Assembly: GCA_002293145.1 (NCBI GenBank)
Contig: DBCO01000020.1
Span: 62,001-126,000 of the forward strand
Length of the DNA stretch: 64,000 nucleotides
Direction of reading: 5' to 3'
Source of the DNA: Akkermansiaceae bacterium UBA956
Lineage (GTDB): Bacteria; Verrucomicrobiota; Verrucomicrobiia; Verrucomicrobiales; Akkermansiaceae
Of the stretch, positions 44,001 through 51,528 are shown in pieces. The notes under the pieces were generated by a model, which was not told where the DNA came from, did no database searches, and saw only the letters and a list, made by a program, of their open reading frames with translations. Within the stretch, counting starts at the first letter, position 1. Every line of letters begins with the position of its first letter. Position numbers and translations under genes: made by a program.

Positions 44001-46067
44001 ATGAGTGTCAGCAGTTGCATTGATGCAGCGCGCCTCGAAGTAGTAACGTTTGCCTGATTCTAACCATAGGATCGGGCTCTGAGCAGCATTTGACCAATCT
44101 TGCCAAGTGTTAGCCTGTGATGTGCTGGCACGAGAAAACAAATTGATCGGCTCGCTATCGTTCGAGACCCACAGCGAGGCCGCATCATTTCCGCTGATCC
44201 AGAAACGATACATGCCTGTCTCTGGAGCTGTGAGGTAGCCGCGCAGTCGCTGAGCGATGCCTTGAGTTTCCATTGATGCAATTTCTGCGGTGGCAAGTGT
44301 CGAAGAGCTGCTAGGAGGGGAGCCCCAAGCAAATGAGGACATCGTAGCGCCGGCGCCGATGCCTGTCCAGGTCTCATGCGTGATCAAACCAGAAGTCGCA
44401 ACGATCGATAGTTCGAGAATTGCGCTGCCAGAGCCGTACCCGTTTGATGCTGTGATCGGAATGGACCAATTGCCGGCAGTGGAGGATGGCCCACTAAGCA
44501 CGCCTGTCGTTTCATTGATTGTCCAACCCGTTGGCAAGCCCGAAGCTCTGAAGGAGCTGGGATTTCCGCTTGCTGTTACTTGAAAATTTTTCGTACCACT
44601 ATTCTGCAAGTAAATTTGGGATGAATTACTCAGAATCTGTGGAGAAGTTTGCGGAAAAAGGCGATTGGTGGGAATCAATTGCTTCGATAAACTCGCCGAT
44701 TGCCAGAGCAATTGGCATGATGCATCACCTGTGTTTTCCCAATGTTCCAATACGATCGGCACTCTCTTGCCTGCAACCAAATCAATGACGGCGGTATAAG
44801 TCCCCGATGATGAGGAACTGCCATTTCCAGGCCATTTATTGATAATCAATTCACCATTAACCCACAAGCGCCCACCTCGGTTTATAATCAATTCGAAAGT
44901 GTAGGGTTGGGAAAATTCGGGCAAAATTTCACCTGACCAGCGGCTAGAAAAATAATCAACAACGACGCCAACGGCAGGTGAATTAACACCCTGCACTGAA
45001 CCGCTCAGCCATGTGTAATTGATTTGCGGATCGACTCTTGTAATAATGCGGTTGTTAAAGAGTGGCGCATTAGTTGTATCATTCAGGTTATTCAACTCAT
45101 TAAAAAACTCTGCCCACAAGCCCGTGCCGTTAGCAGTGACAGCATCGGCGATCAAAACGGCTGACTGAGGAGATGCTCCAATCAGATAATTGTTGCTAGG
45201 TGCTACAGCCAAGACTACGGCTTCATCAGATTCTGTTAGATTATCAGCTACGGGTGTGACCGAAATTGATCTCGATAACTCTGCGAATCCTAAAGTGATG
45301 GAGGAGGGGATCGCTTGGTGATCGGCGTTTTGAGCTGCGCCTGATTTTTGCAATGAAACCTGAACCGCGCGCAGTCCACCCGAACGTTTCAGCAAAAGGC
45401 TACCTGATTGCAAGCCGCCTTGGGGGCTTGGTTCCGCAGCGTTCACGTCGACGGCGATGATACTCACGTAAGGAGGAGCTTCTAGCAAATAGGTTAAATG
45501 CTCCGTGTCTGTATCAGTACAGTGACACTCGGGATAACATTCGTGGTTAGGTCCGCAATTGCAGCTTCCTGCTCCTGCATGATGCGCATGCAGACCTGCT
45601 TGAATTTCCTCCCAGTCGGTCACACCATCATTATCACTATCGGCATCGCTGACACGCACCCGGAAAAACTGATGGCTCGTTGTGACTGTCAGGGTGAATG
45701 ATTGCTCACCATCGTCGCCCATTTGCGCATTCCCTTCGAGCGACCACGCTGCTTCATCGAGTGAAGAGGAGCATTCTACTTGGTATTTTTTTCCCGCGAT
45801 CGAGGGCCATTTCAATGTGACTTGGTTACCCATTCGAGACATCGAGCTAACACGTAAAATATCGTTAGATACTAACGGATTGGTGCCAGCTGCCGCTTCT
45901 GCGGCATTACTGTGACCATCACCATCGGAGTCAGCAGCAGGGCTGAGTTCATCAGCCTGATACCTCATTTGCCAAAGATCGCCGAGGCCATCACCGTCAA
46001 GATCCAAGGCCGCATGACCATGGAAACAGATGCCTAGCCAAGCGAGTAAAAAAATGCGGGTAGTCAT
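41022..46067 (-). CDS. Giant multidomain secreted DUF1800 protein
   Basis: A 1681-residue surface or secreted protein. Domains in order: Sec signal (1-20); calcium-binding thrombospondin-3-type repeats (DLDGDGLGD, DSDGDGHSNAAEAAAGTNP; 21-65, and another at about 141-156); a Cys-rich patch with five Cys (169-183); a Calx-beta-like region (about 200-310); a PA14-like domain (313-470); an Ig-like region (475-555); a second PA14-like domain (560-700); a CHRD domain (about 720-850, HIHSSAHGG); and DUF1800 from about 872 to the end (RFLTQSTFGATESDI, NENYAREILQLFSVGLY, GFAHAFTGWTY). DUF1800 is interrupted at about 1266-1492 by three repeats. First gene of a three-gene operon. PA14 and CHRD suggest carbohydrate or surface binding; the DUF1800 activity is unknown. 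Confidence 0.93.
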   Translation of the reverse strand: MTTRIFLLAWLGICFHGHAALDLDGDGLGDLWQMRYQADELSPAADSDGDGHSNAAEAAAGTNPLVSNDILRVSSMSRMGNQVTLKWPSIAGKKYQVECSSSLDEAAWSLEGNAQMGDDGEQSFTLTVTTSHQFFRVRVSDADSDNDGVTDWEEIQAGLHAHHAGAGSCNCGPNHECYPECHCTDTDTEHLTYLLEAPPYVSIIAVDVNAAEPSPQGGLQSGSLLLKRSGGLRAVQVSLQKSGAAQNADHQAIPSSITLGFAELSRSISVTPVADNLTESDEAVVLAVAPSNNYLIGASPQSAVLIADAVTANGTGLWAEFFNELNNLNDTTNAPLFNNRIITRVDPQINYTWLSGSVQGVNSPAVGVVVDYFSSRWSGEILPEFSQPYTFELIINRGGRLWVNGELIINKWPGNGSSSSSGTYTAVIDLVAGKRVPIVLEHWENTGDASCQLLWQSASLSKQLIPTNRLFPQTSPQILSNSSQIYLQNSGTKNFQVTASGNPSSFRASGLPTGWTINETTGVLSGPSSTAGNWSIPITASNGYGSGSAILELSIVATSGLITHETWTGIGAGATMSSFAWGSPPSSSSTLATAEIASMETQGIAQRLRGYLTAPETGMYRFWISGNDAASLWVSNDSEPINLFSRASTSQANTWQDWSNAAQSPILWLESGKRYYFEARCINATADTHLSVSWLLPSAGGLDPMAATAPTEVIPSYALSPWLGTTQADLTGTLYTAQMSGQNGNITGAYGNATLQMNEAESQAVLRFSYANLTAPKTGAHIHSSAHGGAIIFDIDTAEQEGDGSYVWDIVAAGAVSVADIRNVIKNAQGYINVHSATYPAGEISGFFRQQTGSQIFTSPLPPPAYTSDHTNRSAAVRFLTQSTFGATESDIQAVQSSGYEAWIDQQFSSPVSEHYPIVFASRNVSNPSSNTYTGSQLFNAWWKQSVTAPDQLRQRIAFALSQIFVISESGPLDERSDALSDYYDMLLNNSFGNARTLIQDVSLHPAMGRYLDMLRNERPDKATGRIPNENYAREILQLFSVGLYRMHPDGSLMLDSSGQPIPTYGQDEIIGFAHAFTGWTYHQADVGGLKPTNWSPASNWLQPMKEVPARHDIGTKRILNNEVLPGLPRITTSAGSTIVLNSATSYASTASVRDDDEFQNLPMQEMNATHDSIFHNANLGPFLCSQLIQRLVTSTPSRAYIYRVSQVFADNGGGVRGDMKAVIKAILLDYEARSANVLNQQGFGKQKEPVIRITNIARAFPTSAPVNMTYVQNNGFITFTTPTPHLFVSGSPITVEFSSTVSGATSPATSGSYAVTTSNTSPANSTTVFSVRPKEVPNGTYKQSGNVCTVTMANSHGLSNGAQVYVLFPSETSTSKLYTITYVSSTVFTITVDNSATITTSQNINIVRHTGGYSMASNSPLVSLITSTNHHLSSGDQVSIVFAPISGQTTAPTAGLYTVTVQDDRQFTIENAGAATFTSARTGSIVMSPAAPELNFSGAATLGYSTFSIGDTDTDLGQTAMRSPTVFNFYMPDYQFPGTLAANGLITPEFQLSSDTNVIRQSNFIYEGILKPSTTNTIFSSFRSGSGAIGLDFSSWIAVRPGGSGAWTDNANVPALVDELSVLLTANQLSAQAKQIIITFVSNTANITYTNGSATDPQKINRLRGIIHLITTSPDFAIQR
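41592..42272 (-). repeat. Three diverged ~75-residue repeats inserted in the DUF1800 domain
   Basis: Three units share the pattern hydrophobic strand, xPHLFVSG / NSHGLSNGAQVYV / NHHLSSGDQVSIVF, then GxYTVT ... FTI. They occupy residues about 1266-1492, between RITNIARAF and the second part of DUF1800. DNA similarity between copies is low, so the duplication is old. Confidence 0.7.
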
Positions 46068-46153
46068 AGTATGTAACGAGTAGACGTAGTTACCAGATTT
46101 GCGACGTGATGGCGAGAAGAAAGCCGTATTATTTGGAGAAAATGCGCCAACTA

Positions 46154-46921
46154 CTATTCTGTTATCGAATTGGGAAACAATGGTAAGCTGCCATCGAGGT
46201 TGATTTTTTTCGGTGCCGTGAGGTCGACTTGTCGACTTACACCAATCGCTATATCGTTGTATGTGAGGGAAACTACAGTGAGATTGATGATGGGCTCGTC
46301 GCTAGTGCCAAGCATAGAAACATGTAAGATGCTTGCACAGTGCGGGATTTTTTGCACGCGCAAGGAGTTACCAGGTTTCGCCCATGTGAACGATGCCGTA
46401 TTTTCACAAGGGCATATGTATTCGATGATTACGGGGTAGGGACCGGCATTACCGAGGTTGTCAGACTGAATGAAGGCCTGCGCCCGAATCACAAAACCTG
46501 GATACATAAGATCCGTATTTTGTAGCGGCTTGACTTGGAGCACGTGATAATCGCCCTCGATGTAAACTGGTTTGAACTCCTCGGTGTAGTTTTGCAGGTA
46601 GGCACGCAGCAGGCGAGTATTCAGCTTTGTGAGCTTTTGGTTATTTTCTGGCGCGGCATACGCTGCATAATTTTTGTAAATGGCATTTGGCAGCAAAGAG
46701 TCACCTGCTGGCGCCTCGAGTGCTCCGAATTCGATCGGTTCGGGTGCGCGACCGATTTTTTTAAGAATCGCATAATTTTGCTGACGCTCGGGGTGATTGA
46801 AAATTTGTAGTGATAAAATCCATGAAAGCGCACACAAGCAGGCTGCGAGCGCATGGCCGAGAACCCACCAAAAATATGGCGGGCGCTTGCTGGCGAAGGT
46901 GGCAATTTTTGATTTAGCCAT
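46154..46921 (-). CDS. Membrane-anchored extracytoplasmic protein of unknown function
   Basis: A 255-residue protein with one N-terminal span (YFWWVLGHALAACLCALSWIL) and a beta-rich extracytoplasmic domain. I do not recognise the family. A CPC motif occurs in IIEYICPCENTASFTW, with another Cys in IPHCASILHVSML, which could form a disulfide or bind metal or haem. The start ATG (46919-46921) lies 5 bases after the stop of the IscA-type gene on the same strand, so they are probably one transcript. Confidence 0.7.
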   Translation of the reverse strand: MAKSKIATFASKRPPYFWWVLGHALAACLCALSWILSLQIFNHPERQQNYAILKKIGRAPEPIEFGALEAPAGDSLLPNAIYKNYAAYAAPENNQKLTKLNTRLLRAYLQNYTEEFKPVYIEGDYHVLQVKPLQNTDLMYPGFVIRAQAFIQSDNLGNAGPYPVIIEYICPCENTASFTWAKPGNSLRVQKIPHCASILHVSMLGTSDEPIINLTVVSLTYNDIAIGVSRQVDLTAPKKINLDGSLPLFPNSITE

Positions 46922-46926
46922 AAAAA

Positions 46927-47310
46927 CTAGACGCAAGGTTGGCCCTCTGGCAAGGCTTGTTGCGGGACTTCAGCGGGCTCAAAAGATGTGCCACAGCCGC
47001 AGGAGCGCACAGCATTGGGGTTGATGATTTTGAATCCAGCATCACTCAGAGAATCCGAGTAGTCGACATGACTACCACGCAAGAAATTTACGCTATCAGC
47101 AGAGATGAAAAAATTCACTCCGCTGGGATGCGCGACCGTTTCATCATCACTAGCTGCTTCTGCGATTCGCATGGCATATTGCAACCCGGCACAACCACCG
47201 CGCTCGATCGATAGTCGCAGACCTTTCACCGCAGAAGCTCCTGGAACTTGATCAGTCTTGAGCAGCATGTGGCTCAAAGCCTCGGCAGCGGAATCGGAAA
47301 TGGTAATCAT
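46927..47310 (-). CDS. HesB/IscA/ErpA-type Fe-S cluster carrier
   Basis: A 127-residue A-type carrier that passes Fe-S clusters to apoproteins. The three conserved cysteines are present: C40 in GGCAGLQY, and C104 and C106 in SCGCGTSF. The C-terminal tail after the last Cys is about 20 residues longer than usual (EPAEVPQQALPEGQPCV). Possible clients in the window include the 4Fe-4S fumarase. No isc or suf operon genes are adjacent; the neighbour is an unknown membrane protein 5 bases downstream. Confidence 0.93.
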   Translation of the reverse strand: MITISDSAAEALSHMLLKTDQVPGASAVKGLRLSIERGGCAGLQYAMRIAEAASDDETVAHPSGVNFFISADSVNFLRGSHVDYSDSLSDAGFKIINPNAVRSCGCGTSFEPAEVPQQALPEGQPCV

Positions 47311-47418
47311 AATGTGTGCAGGATACTATAATACATTACGCTACGGATGCGAAACATTTTGCGGGAATTTTTTTCGATTCCGTATTGCATGGATTCTGTC
47401 AATTGCTAGGATTGGGAC

Positions 47419-48276
47419 ATGCCGCGCATCGCCCTTCTTCAGTCTGCGACTTTTCCGAGTAAGGAGTCCTCACTCGATCATCACATCACACTCATTCGCC
47501 AAGCTGCAGAGCAGGGCGCACAGATTGTGGTAACTCAGGAATTGTTTCTGACGCCTTATTTTTGCACAGTGGAAGACACTGAGCTTTTCGATCTAGCAGA
47601 TGAGCTTCCGGGGCCGATCACGGATGTATTGGGACAACTTGCGGGGGAGTTGGGTATTGTCTTGGTCGCATCGCTGTTTGAGCATCGCGGGCCAGGACTT
47701 TATCACAATACGGCTGCTATTTTTGACGCTGATGGATCACTGATGGGCTTTTACCGCAAAAACCATATCCCACAGGATCCGGGCTTTGAAGAAAAATTCT
47801 ATTTCACGCCCGGAGATAGTGGCTATCCTGTATGGGATACGCGCTTCGGCAAGCTCGGGGTTTTGATTTGCTGGGATCAGTGGTATCCTGAGGCGGCGCG
47901 ATTGATGGCCTTGGGAGGTGCGCAGATACTCATTTATCCGACAGCAATTGGCTGGCTACCTGCTGAAAAATCGGAACTTGGAGCGGCACAGCATTGCGCG
48001 TGGGAGACGGTACAACGCGGTCATGCCGTGGCCAATGGATGTTTTGTCGCAGCAGTCAATCGAAGCGGTAGTCATGATGGCACGGAGTTCTGGGGACAAT
48101 CATTCATCGTCAACCCATATGGCGAAATTGAGGCCATTGCATCTGTTGAAAACGAGCAAATTTTGTTGCACGATGTTAACTACCAAGCCGTGGAGAATTT
48201 TCGTCGCATCTGGCCGTTTTTCCGAGATCGGCGGATTGATACTTATCAAGAAATCCTCCAACGCTGGAGAAAATGA
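47419..48276 (+). CDS. aguB: N-carbamoylputrescine amidase
   Basis: Carbon-nitrogen hydrolase that releases putrescine, CO2 and ammonia from N-carbamoylputrescine, the last step of the agmatine route. The 285-residue length fits. The catalytic triad is visible: E41 (VVTQELFLTPYF), K114 (YRKNHIPQDPGF) and C151 (LICWDQWYPEAAR). The IPQDPGFEEKFYFTPGD and AIGWLPAE segments distinguish this subgroup from other nitrilases. No agmatine deiminase (aguA) lies in the window, although the two are often adjacent. Confidence 0.92.
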   Translation: MPRIALLQSATFPSKESSLDHHITLIRQAAEQGAQIVVTQELFLTPYFCTVEDTELFDLADELPGPITDVLGQLAGELGIVLVASLFEHRGPGLYHNTAAIFDADGSLMGFYRKNHIPQDPGFEEKFYFTPGDSGYPVWDTRFGKLGVLICWDQWYPEAARLMALGGAQILIYPTAIGWLPAEKSELGAAQHCAWETVQRGHAVANGCFVAAVNRSGSHDGTEFWGQSFIVNPYGEIEAIASVENEQILLHDVNYQAVENFRRIWPFFRDRRIDTYQEILQRWRK

Positions 48277-48314
48277 GTATTGGGGTAGATTCTTGAGCTC
48301 ATCGTTTTTTTGTT

Positions 48315-49307
48315 CTACTCTTGTTTTTCGGCATCTTTAAATAGAGAGGAGAACTCAACATCGGTCTCTATCCATCCGTGGGAAATGATTTTTTTGATTT
48401 CATACTGCCTAGGCTCCATCCCTGCGTCTCGGGACAAATCTGCAACGATGGTATACGCAGACCCTGATCGATAAATTTGTGCCATCGCATAGTAGCAATC
48501 GCTGTTTAGACGCAAGTATCCATAAAGGGAGTCCTCTTGCCCAGGGATTTGCAAACTCAAGCATAGCCATTCTTTTTCATCGCGAAAAACGCCGTTGTAA
48601 TAACCATCAGGCATAGCGGTGGCGCGGATTTTAACCTGACACTTGCCTTGCCCGATGATTTCGCTCCATGGTTTACTCAAATAATAGGTAAAAGATTCTG
48701 CATCAATCAGCCACTTCCCAGAGTTATCATCATATGTTATGTAGCCCATGCGCTTGGCACCAGATCGAAAAACAACCTCAATTAGCTCGAGAGAAACATC
48801 GCTCAATTGCTCAGAGCCCGCCCACTCGATGGATTCCACGTCATTCTCCTTGGATTTAACGTCTTGTACTAACTGAAAAATCTCATCGATGTTTGTGTCG
48901 CGCAGTCGCACCAAACTCTCCATCGCTGATGGTGATTCGGCATCGAGAAACATCTTCATCATTTCCGCGCTAGCCTTAGTCGTGGGAGGTGATACGCGAA
49001 AAACTTCGGCACGAGCAGCATCAGCATTAGTGATCAATGGGCTGTTGCGATTTTGTCCATAAAAAACCCAAATGATGCCAATGAGAAGCAGCACGCCAGC
49101 TGCAATCAAAGTATAGAGAATGTATCGACGTAAATCTAAATTCCGATCTCTCGGATTGCGTGAAGAGCGCGAACCCTTACCATTCACATCAGTTTGGAAA
49201 TTCCGATGAATGCGAGCCACCTTGCCCACCCGGGCTGATGATGCACTAGGAGCCCCCTTGATTTGCACTGGCTTCGACACGTCGCGTTGAATATGTTTGG
49301 GTTTCAT
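48315..49307 (-). CDS. Single-span membrane protein of unknown function
   Basis: A 330-residue protein with a basic, Ser/Arg-rich cytoplasmic N-terminus (about 60 residues), one span (YILYTLIAAGVLLLIGIIWVF) and an extracytoplasmic domain of about 245 residues. The latter is mixed alpha/beta (SGAKRMGYITYDDNSGKWLI; SAYTIVADLSRDAGMEPRQY), somewhat like NTF2-type or SnoaL-type folds, but I cannot assign it. It is followed on the same strand, 15 bases upstream, by a lipoprotein gene, so they are likely one operon. Confidence 0.7.
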   Translation of the reverse strand: MKPKHIQRDVSKPVQIKGAPSASSARVGKVARIHRNFQTDVNGKGSRSSRNPRDRNLDLRRYILYTLIAAGVLLLIGIIWVFYGQNRNSPLITNADAARAEVFRVSPPTTKASAEMMKMFLDAESPSAMESLVRLRDTNIDEIFQLVQDVKSKENDVESIEWAGSEQLSDVSLELIEVVFRSGAKRMGYITYDDNSGKWLIDAESFTYYLSKPWSEIIGQGKCQVKIRATAMPDGYYNGVFRDEKEWLCLSLQIPGQEDSLYGYLRLNSDCYYAMAQIYRSGSAYTIVADLSRDAGMEPRQYEIKKIISHGWIETDVEFSSLFKDAEKQE

Positions 49308-49322
49308 AAAGAGTAAAGGTAA

Positions 49323-49817
49323 TCAACGGGGGACCAAGGTGATCCGCATTGGATCATAGGAATCGTTAGGGCTGAACAACCAACCGGGATTGCAATTGAC
49401 GAGATCGTAGTGAGTCAACAAAAACTCAGGAAGAAACTGATTGCTATTCACATCATAGACTTGACGTCCAGTGTAGCGCCCCCATATGCGATATTCGTAG
49501 TTCTGATCAAATCCATAGCGTTGCTCCAGAGTGCCATCTTCAGACAAACGGTCGGGGTTCAGCTTGCTGCTCTCGCGGAAAACCACCAATTTCGCGTGAT
49601 GCGCTGATTGCCCTGGCTTTCGCAAGTATCCCCAAAACCGCGTTTTATTGACGAAGTATCGGCGCCCATAATAGAAGTCGCCTTTGGGCTCGCGGTCAAT
49701 TTCCTCAGCCCGCTCTTCCAGTGTAGGCCCACCCATCGAGACGACTCCAATCGTACCGCCGCATTGGCAAAGCAAAAATGACAACACAATGAGCAAAAAA
49801 GTTTTGAAATATCGCAT
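49323..49817 (-). CDS. Lipoprotein of unknown function
   Basis: A 164-residue lipoprotein with a signal ending in LLCQC (lipid-modified Cys at residue 19, then GG). The mature part is Tyr/Arg rich (DFYYGRRYFVNKTRFWGYLRK begins such a stretch) with no recognised domain. It looks like an outer-membrane-anchored lineage-specific protein. Located 15 bases upstream of the single-span membrane protein gene, same strand. Confidence 0.7.
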   Translation of the reverse strand: MRYFKTFLLIVLSFLLCQCGGTIGVVSMGGPTLEERAEEIDREPKGDFYYGRRYFVNKTRFWGYLRKPGQSAHHAKLVVFRESSKLNPDRLSEDGTLEQRYGFDQNYEYRIWGRYTGRQVYDVNSNQFLPEFLLTHYDLVNCNPGWLFSPNDSYDPMRITLVPR

Positions 49818-49940
49818 AAAGTCGTTAGCACGAGCAAACTAGAAGCAATGACTGCTATTGGCAAGTGGTAAAAATAAGATCCACAAAATTTTACGAATAC
49901 GATTGAATATATCCGCTCTCAGATGCATCATAGCCTTGTT

Positions 49941-50519
49941 ATGAAATTCCAGATCCTTCTCACAGTATTCCTCGGTTTGCTTGCTTCACAAGTATCTGCG
50001 GAAGTCCGCACCTTCCTCGGTTCCTCGCGCTGGGACACGACAATGTATCGCACGAACATCAATACTTCAGTAGCCAAAACAAGCTACACTACATTTTATC
50101 TCGTCGAGTATGTGAATGGCGAAGTTGTCGATCAAATGAAAATCGACGCTTGGTCTTACAAAAATCCAGCGACCAGAGTCACAGAGCGTGTGTTTCTCGT
50201 GGATAATGATTTCGGTATTGAATATGCGTATTTCGGTAACGGCGGCACAACAGTAGCTGGCGGCATGCAATTCGGCGGAATAGAGGCTGTCAGCCCGTTC
50301 CGCGGCACTCTGTCCTTCGGAGATCTTGGGGCATTCGTTTTGAATCCTATCTCGGACTACTATCCATTTAGCTCCAACAACAACCCCTCCCTCGATGTGA
50401 CCGCCATCACGGGCTCAGCTCGATTGAATACGGCCTTCAGCGGCGTTCAATCCATTGCCTTTTACGAGCAACAGGTTAAGAGTTACTTGAATTCTCGTGG
50501 TTATCTCGAAGTTCAATAA
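49941..50519 (+). CDS. Secreted protein of unknown function
   Basis: A 192-residue exported protein with a Sec signal (MKFQILLTVFLGLLASQVSA). The mature domain is beta-rich (WDTTMYRTNINTSVAKTSYT, GNGGTTVAGGMQFGGIEAV) with no cysteine and no recognised family. ATG 49941 gives the cleanest signal peptide. It is followed after 3 bases by the next gene on the plus strand, so they form a pair. Confidence 0.7.
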   Translation: MKFQILLTVFLGLLASQVSAEVRTFLGSSRWDTTMYRTNINTSVAKTSYTTFYLVEYVNGEVVDQMKIDAWSYKNPATRVTERVFLVDNDFGIEYAYFGNGGTTVAGGMQFGGIEAVSPFRGTLSFGDLGAFVLNPISDYYPFSSNNNPSLDVTAITGSARLNTAFSGVQSIAFYEQQVKSYLNSRGYLEVQ

Positions 50520-50522
50520 TCC

Positions 50523-51254
50523 ATGAAGCAAAGGCTCATATTCGTTGCAGGTTTTTTCATTATTTTTGCTACCGGCTTGTATATCGGAGAAATGCGAGCT
50601 AATAGAAATTCATCTGAGCCAAATACAGCGCCCAATTCCGCTAGTAACAATGAATCTCCATTGAGCTCTGAAAAACAGTCACTGTCGATATCTGTTACCG
50701 ATACATCGCAGTCTCCAAGTTCATTCGAATCTCAATCCAGTCGACGCGTGACAATGGATCTACTGCAAGCGTGGGGGAAGCCTAAACCCGTACGCACAGC
50801 CGAGTTACTATCAGCACTGGAAGAAGTGACAACTGTGCCTCTTACCAAAGAGCTACTGGCGGTTATGAGGCAAATTCTCGATGGTAGAGAAATCGACGAA
50901 GTGGACTATCTGCTATCAGTCTTGGAGCAACGGGAAGAAAAAGCGAGCGTAGCATTTCTCGCTGATGCATTAGATCACCCACAACAAGATATACGTGATC
51001 GAGCCCTAATGGCTTGCGAAGCCGTGGCGGGGACAATTTTTTCAGATTCCGATGCGGCGAAAACCTGGGCCCAATCGTGGGAGCCGAATCCTGCCGTTAC
51101 GGAGCTTTTTTCGGCCAAGCCAGCGGCTCCAGAAACGAGCACAATTTCACCAACTCAAGTCGGACCGGCCGGGTCGGCTTTGCGCAACCAAGCTGATTCA
51201 GCCAAGCTCACGCCAGCACATGAAAAACAGCAAAAAGAAACTCCAGAGAAATGA
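50523..51254 (+). CDS. Membrane-anchored low-complexity/helical protein
   Basis: A 243-residue protein with an N-terminal span (LIFVAGFFIIFATGLYIG), a Ser/Asn-rich linker, a helical central part with HEAT-like character (VDYLLSVLEQREEKASVAFL, DIRDRALMACEAVAG), and a Pro/Ala/Ser-rich, Lys-rich end. No family recognised. The start lies 3 bases after the previous stop, so the two are probably co-translated. The central helical unit may bind a protein partner. Confidence 0.65.
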   Translation: MKQRLIFVAGFFIIFATGLYIGEMRANRNSSEPNTAPNSASNNESPLSSEKQSLSISVTDTSQSPSSFESQSSRRVTMDLLQAWGKPKPVRTAELLSALEEVTTVPLTKELLAVMRQILDGREIDEVDYLLSVLEQREEKASVAFLADALDHPQQDIRDRALMACEAVAGTIFSDSDAAKTWAQSWEPNPAVTELFSAKPAAPETSTISPTQVGPAGSALRNQADSAKLTPAHEKQQKETPEK

Positions 51255-51314
51255 TTTCCCTAGAGTGGATCTAGATCGAAGTGTGCGACTTTTGCAAAAA
51301 CCGGCTAATCGATC

Positions 51315-51482
51315 TTAGTAGGTGGGAGCCCCCATGTCTTCGCCGCCGCCATCACCTTGTTTGCCCTGCGCCGCTTTTTCCAAGCCTTCGCCGGCTTGAC
51401 GCATGTCACGGGCAAGCCCAATGGTGGTGTTGCATGAATTGAGGGAGATCGCGATAAGAAATGTTGCAATGACTAGTTTCAT
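51315..51482 (-). CDS. Entericidin-like small lipoprotein (55 residues)
   Basis: A tiny frame with a complete lipoprotein signal (MKLVIATFLIAISLNSC, lipidated Cys17) followed by NTTIGLARDMRQAGEGLEKA and a Gly/Asp-rich end (GGGEDMGAPTY). The CNTTxGxxxDxxxxGxxLxxAA pattern is that of entericidin EcnA/EcnB-type lipoproteins. Those are small envelope toxins or antidotes linked to osmotic or stationary-phase control of lysis; a role here is inferred only. It is convergent with the helical protein gene and 47 bases downstream of the acidic 386-residue protein gene on the same strand. Confidence 0.7.
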   Translation of the reverse strand: MKLVIATFLIAISLNSCNTTIGLARDMRQAGEGLEKAAQGKQGDGGGEDMGAPTY

Positions 51483-51528
51483 AAGATTGACGCAGTTATA
51501 GTAACGTATTTTTCAGCTTCGGCAATAG

